Shown one piece after another: positions 25,661 to 36,764 of a DNA stretch of 64,000 bases. Position 1 is the first letter of the stretch, and each line of letters begins with the position of its first letter. The position numbers and the translations under genes were made by a program. The notes under the pieces were generated by a model, which saw only the letters and a program-made list of their open reading frames with translations, did not search any database and was not told where the DNA came from. The DNA comes from Dryococelus australis (lineage: Eukaryota; Arthropoda; Insecta; Phasmatodea; Phasmatidae), in assembly GCA_029891345.1 (NCBI GenBank), contig CM056999.1:28431418-28495417 (forward strand). Direction: 5' to 3'.

Positions 25661-25791
25661 ACTGTTGATTTATTGTAATTACATATCGAACATTTACTTC
25701 TCTGAACTAATTTTCAACTTTTTGTATTTTCAATTTTTACAGCATTATTTCTGGTAACCTTCTTACACTTCAAGTGCCAAGTGTTCTCCAT
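25633..25791 (-). pseudogene. Zinc-ribbon small protein (DUF5679-like), element B
   Basis: From the ATG at 25,791, MENTWHLKCKKVTRNNAVKI is followed by RSKCSICNYNKS, the form of small zinc-ribbon proteins that accompany the integrase in many Mavericks and large DNA viruses. Of the usual four metal-binding cysteines, three are visible (the first is His-Leu-Lys-Cys). One in-frame stop lies after the KYKK region. Confidence 0.5.
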
Positions 25792-26089
25792 TTAATAATA
25801 AAAAATTATCTATTCTTATATTTCACGAATATTCCTATTGTAGTCATCAATCCATCATCATATTAAGACATTTTATTTTATTATTTTAATAACCAAATTA
25901 TCGCCTCTTTTAACATCAAAAGGCTTAATTTAATCTATTTTTTTTAGATTTATTAATAACAGTCACAGTATCATCAGGTAAATTGAAATTAGCAGTAATT
26001 ATTTTATAAACATTAAAAATACATCACGAAATATTATTAAATTATATTATCTTTGTGAAAATATTAGTTTTTTTTTTTATTCCACTTAG

Positions 26090-26900
26090 CAGATTAATAA
26101 AATATATATTTTTCTTCCTTACATTTTTCAACTTTGGATTTAATAAGTGTATCACAATAATTCAAAACTGATTTGTTTAAATTTGGTAATTGATCAGTTT
26201 ATCAAAAATTTCTTTTTTTTTTTTTTTTAATTTTCGATTTAACGTGTGTGTCACAATAACTTAAAACTGATTGGTTTAAATTTTGTAATTTGTTAGCTAT
26301 TTCTTTATCAAAAAAATATTTTAATGACTGCATCCTTTCCATCTGTAGGATCAGCCATATTATTAATTCTACGATTTTTATTTGGAACATAATCTTTTGT
26401 ATAAACAAAATATTAATTTATATCTCATAAAGCAGAAACTATATTATTGTTTCTTGAGTCTACACCTTTTTTTGAATCAGAAACAATAATATTGTATTTT
26501 CAATCTACATTTTTTAAAAATCAGAAACAATTATATTGTATTTTGAATCTACATCTATTTTTTTTAGCATAATCATTAGCAACAGTATCTAATCTTAAAT
26601 TTACATATGTTTTTTAGCATAAGCAAATGCTGTAGATGAAGTAACAAATAAAATAATTTTGCATCATAAATCTACATCTGCTTTTAAAGCATAATCAGAT
26701 ACAACAATATTGTAACTTGAATCTAAATCTCCTTTTAATGCAGAAGCAATAATTTTCGTAACCTTAAATTTACATATTTTATTAAATAAGTAGCAATAGT
26801 TTTGTATCTTTAATCTACATTTTTTTAAAAGCAGTAGCAATAGTTTTTGTATTTTGAATATACATATTTCTTTAAAGCATAAGCAATATTGTCAAAAATT
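26090..26900 (-). pseudogene. Repeat protein, possibly fibre-like, element B
   Basis: The minus strand contains at least six diverged copies of a roughly 60-base unit encoding about 18-20 residues of the type VDSKYNIIVSDYAKK (26,440-26,890). These are followed by two copies of a longer unit at 26,236-26,322 and 26,131-26,218 encoding a FDKEIANKLQNLNQSV-like helix. Repeated short units ending in a collar are typical of fibre or stalk proteins of viruses, which would fit a virion gene here. The assignment is inference; frames are broken in most units. Confidence 0.4.
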
Positions 26901-27014
26901 TAAATAAAAAATTTGATTAATGGTTTCCAAAATATATGTCATTTAATAATAAATAAATTTTATCGTAAAATCTAAAGCCTTTTGAAAAAATTTATAATAA
27001 AATTAAAAATAAAT

Positions 27015-27345
27015 GTCAACAAATAACTGAACTAAAATTCTGAATTAGATTATCATTTTATAAACATTACTCTCTTTGAAGTAATTCATTAAGTTACTAG
27101 GAATGTTACCTCCAAATGAATCAAAATACTAAACATCATTATATCCTTTTCCTTGAAAATAACAAACCAAGTGAGTACCAGGATTAGCTTAAATGTCAAA
27201 ATTAACCACCACACATTCATTTTTGGGCATATTTTTTTTGGTAATTCATATATTATATAAAATCTCTGAAATTATTTATATTTAGTATTTTTACATATTT
27301 TCCAATATCAAAATTAGATAATGGTGATACATAAAAAATGTTTTT
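27015..27345 (-). pseudogene. Adenain-type (C5/Ulp1-like) maturation protease, element B
   Basis: Cysteine protease that processes virion proteins in Mavericks and adenoviruses. Seen on the minus strand: MPKNECVVVNFD, then NPGTHLVCYF with the catalytic His, YFDSFGGNIP with the Asp, and near the end IQNFSSVIC with the Gln and catalytic Cys, directly followed by a stop where Gly is usual. At least two frame changes are needed. The Trp that normally follows the catalytic His is Leu. Confidence 0.75.
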
Positions 27346-27610
27346 GTTCTCCCTCTTTTTGCAACTAAACCACTTCCTGATTTATTTTCTATTGTTAAGT
27401 TATGTCTCTGTTCATATAATTTTTTTTTCCTTCATTTGTTCAATAGAATCGTAAGTTACACTAGATCCTCCAGCTAAAGCTCCAAGTACAGCTAAAACTG
27501 GAATTTCAAATAGTAAAAAAACTCCATGATATAACCATTTCCAGATTTTTCTTGAAGTATTTTTTGATTATTAGTATTGGTACAGTTAATTTGAAACCTT
27601 TTCCATCTTT
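27345..27610 (-). pseudogene. Hydrophobic virion core-like protein, element B
   Basis: The minus strand shows IPVLAVLGALAGGSSVTYDS, then a charged helix with KKLYEQRHNLTIE and a Gly-rich SGSGLVAKRG. A hydrophobic Ala/Gly-rich segment followed by a basic helix resembles the small pX-like core protein encoded between the PLA2 protein and the protease in related elements. Assignment is by resemblance and position. Confidence 0.4.
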
Positions 27611-27639
27611 CAATTTTTAATTTTTTCTCTCAAGTTGAT

Positions 27640-28199
27640 CTTTTGTTTAAAAATTTTAATATACCCAAATATTTTAATTAAGCAATGACTATATCGAAAG
27701 TTATGTTTGTTTTCTTCATTTATAAAGAGAAGAATATTATTAGTTAATACATTTTAATACCCCAATGTAATATTCTTTTTGTAAACATAGTAGAAGCAAC
27801 CGCTGCAGAAGCAATTCTTTCACCAAATTGAGTATTTTATCTAAAAATTTCTTTTGCTTCGGTACGAAAAATTTTGTCAGCTTCATGTGTAGATTCAATA
27901 TCTTTACTATCTCTATAAGTAATATCATGAAGTTTACATGCTTCATTTAATTTATTTATTTCATTGTATCCTTTTTTCAATGTTCCATTTAATTTTGTAA
28001 ATGGTGCACAGTAATTATAGCCTGGTAAATGCAGTTCAGGCAAATTTATTGTTTAATGCTCAATTTATTATTCCATTACCATGACGTTCTGAATTCCAAA
28101 ATGAATGCGGAATTACATTTAAACTTCTTATAAGAAATGGAATTCCTTTTGAATTATTAATAACAAATTTAGAAAACTTATTTTTCAACATATTCATTA
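27640..28199 (-). pseudogene. PLA2-domain virion protein, element B
   Basis: From the ATG at 28,199 (MNMLKNKFSKFVIN) an N-terminal segment leads, after a frame break, into the PLA2 domain at 27,837-28,043: LPGYNYCAPFTKL is the calcium-binding loop and EACKLHDITYRD holds the catalytic His-Asp pair, followed by the helix EADKIFRTEAKEIF. Parvovirus-VP1-like PLA2 domains of this form occur in adintovirus/Maverick structural proteins and help the particle cross endosomal membranes. One loop Gly is Ala. The frame shifts after residue 68 of the open piece. Confidence 0.8.
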
Positions 28200-28765
28200 T
28201 ACTTACTTTTTAGTCGTAATAATTGTTATTTTCAACATTTTCTTCACCATGAATAACTAAAAATCTATCAATCAATTTTCTAACATCGTCCATTCAAACG
28301 TATTCTTTGGTAAAATATTGTATTTTTTATACCATCTCCTGATTTTGGAGTTTTTTGGAGAAATCATTCTTTCAGGTGTGTTTCTTGTTTATAATGATTT
28401 TAGAAATTCAAAATCAAAACTATATACTATATATAGAAATAATGAACTTTATTATAAACCGACTGTAAACTTTCATAGTGATTATTATTCATTTTTTGGG
28501 AGAAGACCATTATATGTTATTGATTGTTTATATATAAAAAACAGTAGTTAAAAAAACATGAAAATTAGTGTTGATTTTGATAAAGATATTGAAGCAGGAA
28601 CAATTTGAAATGTTGTTCTAATTAGCAAAAGGAATGTAACTTATGATTATTTGAAAGAAAGATTTACTGAAGATATATATTTTAAAACTAATAAATGGAG
28701 GAATTAAACAATTTTACAGAAACATCAAAATGTTTCGATAGTTTAATACAAAGTTTTATATGTAT
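28200..28765. other. Right inner end of element B; unassigned ORFs
   Basis: A minus-strand stretch at 28,215-28,295 reads MDDVRKLIDRFLVIHGEENV and NNNYYD, an open piece that could be the start or end of an element gene. On the plus strand 28,318-28,551 is open for 77 codons and is followed by MKISVDFDKDIEAGTI. I do not recognise either product. Confidence 0.35.
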
Positions 28766-29172
28766 AGTATAAATTGTATGATTTTTCCTTGAATTTCGTG
28801 ATTTTTTAAAATTAATTTTGTTGTACTTCCACTTATTTTGGGTTTGTTGATTTTGCTTCCAGATTAAGCTTAAATTTGCTTGATTTTAGCTTTAATTTGT
28901 GTGGATTTAGCTTTAATTTGCTTGGTTTTAGCTTAAATCTGCTTGATTTTGCTTATTTGGCATGGTCATTTTTGAAGAAAAGGTAAATTTGCTTAATTTT
29001 AACTTAAATTTGCTTGGTGATTTTGGCTTTAATTTGCAAAATCTTAAATGGAGGATTCTAGACATATAAAGAGTTACTTGAAAACGTGAAAATTACTGGA
29101 TTTTGACTTCATTTTTCTTAATTTTTTGATGATTTATTGCACGGCTCTTGTACTCTCATAACGAATACTACT
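28766..29172 (-). repeat. Right TIR of element B
   Basis: Inverted counterpart of 16,315-16,786, ending CGAATACTACT. It contains the inverted ~20-bp units (agcttaaatttgcttgatttt) at 28,862-29,040. Confidence 0.9.
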
Positions 29173-29174
29173 GT

Positions 29175-29284
29175 TATCGCAGGTTATCGCAGGTAGTCGC
29201 AGGCAGCCATGGGTGGTCTCAGGTAGTCATGGGAAGTCACGGGTAGTTACGGGTAGTCGCGGGTAGTCGCAGGTAATCATGGGT
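29175..29284 (+). repeat. 10-bp minisatellite right of element B
   Basis: Eleven units close to AGTCGCAGGT in perfect 10-base register, the same unit as in 16,093-16,314. It then fades into unrelated sequence. Confidence 0.92.
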
Positions 29285-31793
29285 AATTGCAATGGCAGGT
29301 ATGAATTTCAATAACTCCATAAAACCTGAGCCAAGCGATGGCAGGCTTTCAGTTTATTTAATGAAATAATCTTTCTTTATTTTATGTAGGAAGATAATTT
29401 CGTGATAAATTTTATTTTTCAGTCTTATATTCAAAATCCTTCATACAATACTAAAATCGTAGGTCAGTATGGCTAGACTGTAATGTAGTGCTACCAACGT
29501 ACGCTATATTTACCTTTGGAATCATTCCGTAATTCAACTTAAACTTGTGAAGATTTGATAGGTATTTTCGTGATATGGTTACCTTATTTCGTGATAATAG
29601 TTAGCTAAGTTCACGAGTACACATATTCTACAGTTAATTGCACAAAAATATATTCAATGAGTTAAAGAATATTAGTTTTTAATTTTCCATCTTATTACGC
29701 GCTTTGTGGGAAAATAGAAGGCAAAAGCAAATTCAGAATTTGGGTTCTATAACACTTAGCCTGGTTTGTATTATTAATTGTTGGCAATGTAAACAAGGTA
29801 AATAATATATTGTATGAGCGAGTGAATAAATTATTTAGTGAACTAGATCTGGTGGTCTAAGCGAGTGTAGCGCGCATAGCGAGACAGCTCGTACAACTCG
29901 AGACATATGTGAGATGGCTGTCCTTATCTCTAACCACCCAAGGGTTGCTGATTTGTTTACATCATCTTTACAAAAGGAAAGAGGCAAGCTAGTATAATAG
30001 AGTTTTATTTTATCATATTGCCATGCATAAGAGAAAGATGATTGAATCTTGATCACTACAGTGAATTACAGGCGGCACTCACAGCAGCCTGCTGCTATTT
30101 TTTATTCATGTTTGTACTTAGACTTTTATTGTAGTTAAGTCATCGAAATGATAACAACACAGGGTGTAAAAAAAGACTAATCTCGTGTAAAAAGTGTTTA
30201 ATGTTCAACATCCTTCAGCACAGACACATTGAAAAACGTAGAACTGGCCAATTATAACTTGCAAGTGAAAAGCTCTTAGTCATGTTATGTATACCTAGCT
30301 CTTCCCCTGTGTTAGACCCACCCACGTCTACCTACTCATTTACCTTGGAAACTCTACTGTTTAACTTACACGATTTTTTCTGCTACATCACAGGTAATGC
30401 ATAAAAACTTTCTGTATGGATGGCGATTAAATGTTTTCATAATAAAATTATCGCTATGTTCTCTCTTAATTAAAATCAGCGGAATTTTAACTGATTCAGT
30501 AACTTTACTGCTGAATCTCTTATTTGGTCTTTTCTGACTAATGAAAAAGTGGCGAAACAACAGATTCGGCATCAGACAACATTAGTTCGTATATTACACC
30601 GAAAAGCACAATTTCGACTAATGAATCCATTATATGAATACTACAGTTTTATTCTGCAAAAAAATTTTTATTACACTTCAATAACCATCTCACATGAGCT
30701 TAGTCTACATTGTAATTCTTCGATTGTTGTGTGATATTTGATTTGTAGTAGTTTTGATTTTCACTCTGTTCCTCTCTATGACATTTAAAAAGTCTCAATT
30801 ATAAACACTTATTTCTGAAAGCGATGGGCAAAATGTATCTTTAACGAAAGTTAACAATAATTATTACCTTAAAATCAATTCTGAACGTCGTTTACCGTGG
30901 TCCAGGGGTTACGATGTTAGTGTAACGTTGAAAGTGTAGTCGAATCGAGTCTCACTTGAGTATTCGCTTATTTAATTTTTGTAAAAAATTTTCTTAAGGT
31001 TCGGACTGTTGTAAAAGCAGAATTACATTATGTGCAAAATTACACAATATTGTGTACATCTGGGTACATATATCTTCTTTACTTTCTCAATTTGTGAATT
31101 TCATTGCTTCAACTAGCGAATTTGGTTCACTGATACAATCTGTAGTTATCTACAGGTTCTTGTTGGAGCAGTTACAACAAATTTAACCTGAGAAATCTCA
31201 CAGTCAGTGAACAGCCACTGATTCCATTTTAGAGTGAACGTTATTAAAAGGTTTCTATAGCGACAAGAAAGTGATAGAAATATTTTCCAGCGGGGGAGAT
31301 TTTTAACATGCCCAGTAATGTTATATTTTCCTTGCGTAAGTAAGTAATACAAAAAATTGAAAGTCTTTTTCGCCAAGTTTGTTACTGTAAATAGAGAAAA
31401 AAATGGTTACATTGGTACTATCATACGCGTACAGAATATCGCATTAATTAAGTTAGTTTCTTAAGTTAAAACAAGTATATATCCATTTATTATGTTTATT
31501 ATAACTAAACAAATCAATATCTTAGTTCCTTTTTTTTTGGAAAACAAAAATGTAAAAGTTAATTGGTTAACAAAATTATAAATAACAGCTAAACAAAATT
31601 ACAACAAATTTAATTACCCATTCTTCACCAAAGTGAGTTGCTCATAAATCAACTATACATTTTATTTCCTGAAATCGTTGTATGACAAAGTTGCAGGAGT
31701 GTAAGAAACCGCAATTTTTGATGCATTGAATTCACTAAAATGTGATTGATGTTTTGCATGAAATATAAAATAAAACTAATATAATTCTTTCAG
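29285..31793. other. Unassigned sequence with one SINE-like unit
   Basis: AT-rich. At 30,892-30,965 a tRNA-like segment is visible (CCGTGGTCCAGGGGTTACGA, then tagtcgaatcgagtctc about 30 bases later), suggesting a tRNA-derived SINE head. Another weaker candidate lies at 29,848-29,930. No supported protein-coding region was seen. Confidence 0.35.
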
Positions 31794-31911
31794 GTGCAAA
31801 ACTAATGAAAAACTACCAACTACAGTCTCGCACTTACTAGACTCAAATAATACGTCATGTTGTGTTGAGAGCTGTCGTGAATATGGCGTATCAGGAAAAA
31901 TATCTTGTCAG
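31794..31911 (+). CDS. Candidate exon, cysteine-containing
   Basis: Bounded by ataattctttcAG and caG|GTAACC splice consensus sites. One frame is open across all 118 bases (one leading base then 39 codons) and contains a cluster NNTSCCVESCREYG and a further Cys near the end. The cysteine pattern and the good splice sites suggest a real exon of a secreted or extracellular protein, but I recognise no family. Confidence 0.35.
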
Positions 31912-32005
31912 GTAACCACATTTGTCAAACAAAGCTCATACCAGAAAACATAAAATATGAATCTTAAAAGTATAATCGGTAATTTTTTTCTTAATTATTG
32001 TGCAG

Positions 32006-32096
32006 CCTTGTTTTCTGTTTTCAATGCTCTGCAAGCGATATATGAAATACCCCAGGAAATCAATGATGAGCAACACAAGATTAATTTTTGTACTCT
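32006..32096 (+). CDS. Candidate exon following the previous one
   Basis: Preceded by ttcttaattattgtgcAG and followed by a perfect GTAAGT donor. The frame that continues the previous candidate exon (phase 0) is open. A second frame is also open, so the coding frame is not certain. Confidence 0.3.
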
Positions 32097-33717
32097 GTAA
32101 GTATTTACAACGAAATATTTTGTAATAAAGTACTATGCTTATATATGATCTGTGTTACGGTAATACAGTTAACACTGCAGGGGGGATTACTATAGATTAC
32201 TAAATTACAAAATTGGGTAGGAAAATGTTTTATTTTCCCAATATAAATATAACCACGTACAGGCGCCAGTCTTTATTCTCAGATGAAGACGTATAATAAA
32301 GATTGATTTCAAAAGTGCACTATATGAAAATTCATTTGAATAAAAGAAGGAATAATTTACAAAAAATACTTACATTAATATATATATATATATAAACAAT
32401 ACTTAAACACACTTCAGAAAACAGCTGTCAGAAAACGTAATTTGATAAAAGAGTTGACTGAATTTACTCTACTATCGTTTGATTATTATTACGCCTCAAA
32501 ATGTGTAACAGCAATAGGAACTACGTGAGCATGGATTGATTTTACTGGTAGTTCTTGAACTTCTGTTAAATGCACAATTTTACAGTTACTGTCTTCCCAC
32601 TTAAAATCATTAAAAGATTTGTACATTTTATGCAACGAGTCTTTTCGAGACTTCTGGGTTTTTATGAAGGAAGCCAAATTAGTTATTTGTAGAATCTTAA
32701 AATCCATATGGTACAATTTTCCTATTTCAATCACCAGTTCTGTAATCTTCACAAATAAACATGTCTCATGTAAGATCCTGCGTGGATAGAATATCAATAC
32801 CAGATTAGACCTAACTTGAAGTCAGGGCGTCGTTCTGACATAGCTGTCACACAACTTTAGCGGCAGATATTAAAATCATCTCCACACAGAACTCCAAACG
32901 AACAGCTGTAGTTCCCGAATAAGTCGTGAAGCCTCTCCTCGTACGGTAATCACCCCTCATGGTGTAGGTTTTAATGTGAAATAGACATTTTCACACAAGC
33001 ACCTCCTAGTTCATTCTGGCTTGTAACGAACCGCCATGTCAGAAGCCGGAATCCTCATTCCTTTCTCTTCAAAGCGAATGTTCTATCTATAATTTCCTTA
33101 TCACAGATTAACACATGTTTTTATGATTACTCCTTGCAAAACTAAACTGCACAAAAAATATCTAGAGAATATTATGATATGATCGTGATGGGTATATAGT
33201 TAAATGAACAAGTCACCAAACTTATTTATATGTTGTTCCTACAGACATAGTGGAAAATTATATAATAAATTTGAAAATATCTGATACATAACACAGGTGA
33301 TAATTAAAATATTGCATTTACATATGAAGTGAAGTATAATCAAAATCAAAAGCTTACGTTATCTCAAAAAAAAAAAAAAAAGTAAACTTTTTCTCTTTGT
33401 CTTTCCAACAAAATAAATGAATGAAAATAAAAATACTGATATCAGGGTGACCATCATGCAATAGTAAACAGAACAAATCTGTACCATTACAGATGGCTTC
33501 TCCAGAATGGACAAAATATTACATTACTTTGAAATATTATAGCTATTATAAAAGTTATTAACATGTGATGCAAAATGGTAGCTAAACGAAGTCTGACAGC
33601 AGGTCAAAATATTATTATTTTTATTACTCATTAAGAAACATAACACAGTGGCAGTAGGCATTAAATAACACAATTAAAACATGACAACATAAAATAATTA
33701 TCACTCAATTAAAGTTC
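32097..33717. other. Unassigned AT-rich sequence
   Basis: A minus-strand frame at 32,489-32,797 (102 codons) has no motif I recognise. Short poly-A and TA runs are present. No supported gene. Confidence 0.35.
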
Positions 33718-34107
33718 AACTCATGGTGCACCAGCCCATTTCACACTGGCGGTGCGCGAGTTTCTCAGTGACTTGTTTGGACATCTTGGGATTAGACGGG
33801 GCGGGCCAGTACCACGTTCCGCTGATCTCACCCAGATGGACTTTCATCTCTGGGGCTACATGAAGTGGCTAGTGTACGAGACTCCCGTGGATTCATTGAT
33901 GAGCCTCATACCGCGCATCCATGCCGCTGCCGCTCACGTTCAGGCTCCTCAAAACGTCATACGGCAACTGAAGACAGCATGCTCAGTCGTTGTCGATTGT
34001 ACATCCGTGAAGGTGACCACCATTTGGAACAGTTTCTTGTACTTTGTGACCAACTGCTGTACGGCATTCATTACAAGGTGAGCGCATATCACGTTTATTG
34101 CGGGTAG
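33718..34107 (+). pseudogene. Mariner-superfamily transposase, 3' fragment
   Basis: The frame from about 33,722 reads GAPAHF, then TLAVREFLSDLFG and RSADLTQMDFHLWGYMKWLV, the last two thirds of the DDE core of Tc1/mariner-like transposases; the third acidic residue (MDF) is present. A frameshift near 33,960 moves the C-terminal block SMLSRCRLYIREGDHHLEQF to the next frame. No upstream catalytic blocks and no terminal repeats were found, so this is a truncated copy. Confidence 0.8.
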
Positions 34108-34554
34108 CCTACCAACATACTTTGACGGCCTGTAGCAACGTAAGGACTTGTTCTCGACTCCATGTTTATTAGCAAATTGTTGTTCCACTGGCCATTACTA
34201 CCAAACTAAGTGCGTTGTAAAACGAATCTCTAATCATTCTGTATAACATAGCAGAAATCGAACACTTGAAAAAAAAAAAAAAAAAAAAAAAAAACAGTGT
34301 GATTTATTATCTCCTGCACATTTACAGTCATGTACATGTCCACTAATGCCCAGACATTACAAATCATATACAGGTCTAGGTGTGAAAAACTGCTATTTAG
34401 CTCTGTACTATTGGGGTTGTGTTCCAAACAACCACTTTTCTTACCAAAATGGTCTCACGGCTGTTACGTAAACAATAATAATGATAATCGCTAAAGCAAT
34501 TAGTGTCAAGGTAGTCTCCAAACATCTGCGGTTTTGTTACAGATGTTATTTGCT
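34108..34554. other. Unassigned sequence with poly-A tract
   Basis: An A-run of about 26 bases is at 34,268-34,294. It could be the tail of a retroposed sequence, but no body is recognised on either side. Confidence 0.4.
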
Positions 34555-34840
34555 GGCATATTCGCGGCTATTAACAGTTCGCCTAGTACCAATGTAATCC
34601 GGGTTAGATTCCCGGAGAAGTCCTCCTGAATTTTCTCGTGTGGAAACCTTAGTAGCTGTTTCCGCTGGCCGGGGGATTTCTAGAAGTGCTTTTCTTTTTC
34701 TAACCATTATATTCCGTCGCTTGACCTCCAGGCTGTAGTGTCAGGGTAGATCAGTACATCTGCTACAACCAGCTCCGGTTAGCGCCAGTCTTTCCTCATC
34801 GTAACCGTGGAACTTGTGCTTTTTCTGTCGGACATGTCTA
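34555..34840 (+). mobile_element. tRNA-derived SINE-like unit
   Basis: The block AATCCGGGTTAGATTCCCGG is a good degenerate B box, preceded about 40 bases upstream by an A-box-like gcggctattaacagttcgcc. A GC-richer body with ttttctcgtgtggaaacc follows. Ends and target duplications were not determined. Confidence 0.55.
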
Positions 34841-35103
34841 AAGTGGGAACAATAACAAGGTGTTATAATTTTTTTAAATCAACTTTGCTTGGACGGAATG
34901 GTTCCGTTGTAAATGTAAGAATCTCTAAGAATTGGCCAAATATTAAATTAAATATTATTTTTAAAAACGCATTTACTGCGTAGTTCCAAGTCAGTATAGC
35001 GGTAACAATACTGGCCAAGTTTTATAACTTCTTAATACATGTTGTATTAGACGCTTAAATAATTTCTCATTGTTTTTCATTTTTATGCAGTAAACTGGAA
35101 ACT

Positions 35104-35175
<72 letters not shown>

Positions 35176-36764
35176 AAACCTAATTTAGCATAAACAGCAC
35201 ATTCACTTCTCAAAAGGAAGATTTATTATAAATACTATATGTTATGGTAACCATAATGCTTAATTTTTAATTACGGTGAAATATACTACAAACATTGCGT
35301 CTATTCAGATGAAAATCTCAGCGTAAAAAAAGTTCTCTGTACTTTCCGTGAATAGCCTAAAAGTTATTAAACATAATACAAGTTTTTAGAAACATGGCCT
35401 GCCTCTTCATAATCACTCTCCTGACTGCTCGGGCAAACACTCAAGGTACTCGGAATGGAAACGACACATCTACACAAATAGATGTCCAGTTGTCGTAGAG
35501 GGAAATGTATGAATTTTTGTGTTTTAAAAGTGTTTTACAGAATAATTATTACTCCAGCAATGTCCGTGTTTGCAACATACTCTATATCATGGTGAGATAC
35601 AAGTCTAATGTATGGCTATATGTTCTGTTTATGCTAGATTACTGTACTACACTGTACAAAAAAAAACCTTAAAAAACGCTATATTTCCAGAATTTTTTCT
35701 TAGAGAAATAAAAGGATTTTTATACATATCATATACAACATCCCATTCTTCAACATTCTAAAACACATTACCGAAAACTGCATCATTATAACTTACTTCA
35801 TTCCCCCAAAAAAACATCCCTAACTGTAGATATGTTTTCCACTCTTCAGCATAGCTTACCCATCCCCTACCCCCCTTAACGACAATGCCTGCCGGCTTGT
35901 AAAAACAGTTCACGATAAAGTGAGCACTCTTGAAATACACCTTAGCAAAAAGTCACTGCCCCTGCCTCCATTTATTTTAACGGGCGCACTGAGTGACATG
36001 CGCCCAGTAAAGTTTATAATGATGGATGGAAAGTAGTTCCGTATCTTAACGTCGGTAACCATTTGTAATAACGTAAATTATTTCTTTCGCTTTCTGTTTT
36101 TTCCCGATGCATCGAATTGACCAGATTTATTTCATATTTACATTTCCAATAATTCCACAGTTTCGCCTGACCGACGAATGAGTAAAGTGATGAGGTCCAT
36201 GATAATTTAACTTTACACAAGGCGGAAACATACATAGAGTGCATACAAGAAATTCTCAAGCACGGCTTTCAAAAGTGGTAATTTTACCGTGAGCAGCTAA
36301 TAACTACATTTTAATAGGAAATCCAATTTTAAGGAAATTTCGCCTTAGTGCGTTAATTTAAAAGACAGGCGTTTCAGACAAAATGTTCTCTTCGCGAATT
36401 TTTTAGGAGATCTTTACAAGTGTATGTTTTCAATGTTAATAGGCAGTATGAACTTTTTCAAATTTAAATTGACAAATTCCTTGCAAAAATGCTATACATG
36501 TTTTGGAAACATCTCCGCCGTATGGACCTTATCCTAGAAAAATCGTGAAAATACATTTTTATTTGGAATGTCTATCTTTAAGATTAACGCAGTGAGGCAA
36601 AACTTTCTTTACACGGGATTCCCAAATGAAATTTCGCAGCTGCCAGCCGGTGGGCGATTTCCTTAAGAGCCAATGAGGGCGAAGCGAGGCAAGTATGGAG
36701 CGGCGCCAGAATGCAAGGGCGAGAAATTACGCGTGAGAATTGGAGCGATCTCGACGGGAATGGA
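34841..36764. other. Unassigned sequence with (TA)n
   Basis: A TA microsatellite occupies about 35,106-35,172. Otherwise AT-rich without a supported gene. From 36,640 the GC content rises toward the minisatellite. Confidence 0.4.

Larger units (their letters stand above)
16315..29172. mobile_element. Maverick/adintovirus-class element B (degenerate)
   Basis: A 12.86-kb element with inverted repeats starting AGTAGTATTCG at both ends. Gene relics in order are: small minus ORF, Cys-rich protein (+), polymerase B (+), BRO protein (-), structural-like protein (-), packaging ATPase (+), integrase (-), zinc ribbon (-), fibre-like repeat protein (-), adenain-type protease (-), hydrophobic core-like protein (-), PLA2-domain protein (-). 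Polymerase B together with integrase defines Mavericks; PLA2 and protease are typical of the adintovirus grouping. Every gene is broken by stops or frameshifts. I could not find a double-jelly-roll major capsid gene, so part of the element may be deleted. The flanking hexamers (attgcc, gttatc) do not form a clear target duplication. Confidence 0.93.

Noticed and set aside
16309..29178. Target duplication of element B (attgcc / gttatc)
   Set aside because: No convincing identity; flanking minisatellite units obscure it.
33752..34081. Host single-exon gene
   Set aside because: The sequence is a truncated mariner-superfamily transposase core with a frameshift.
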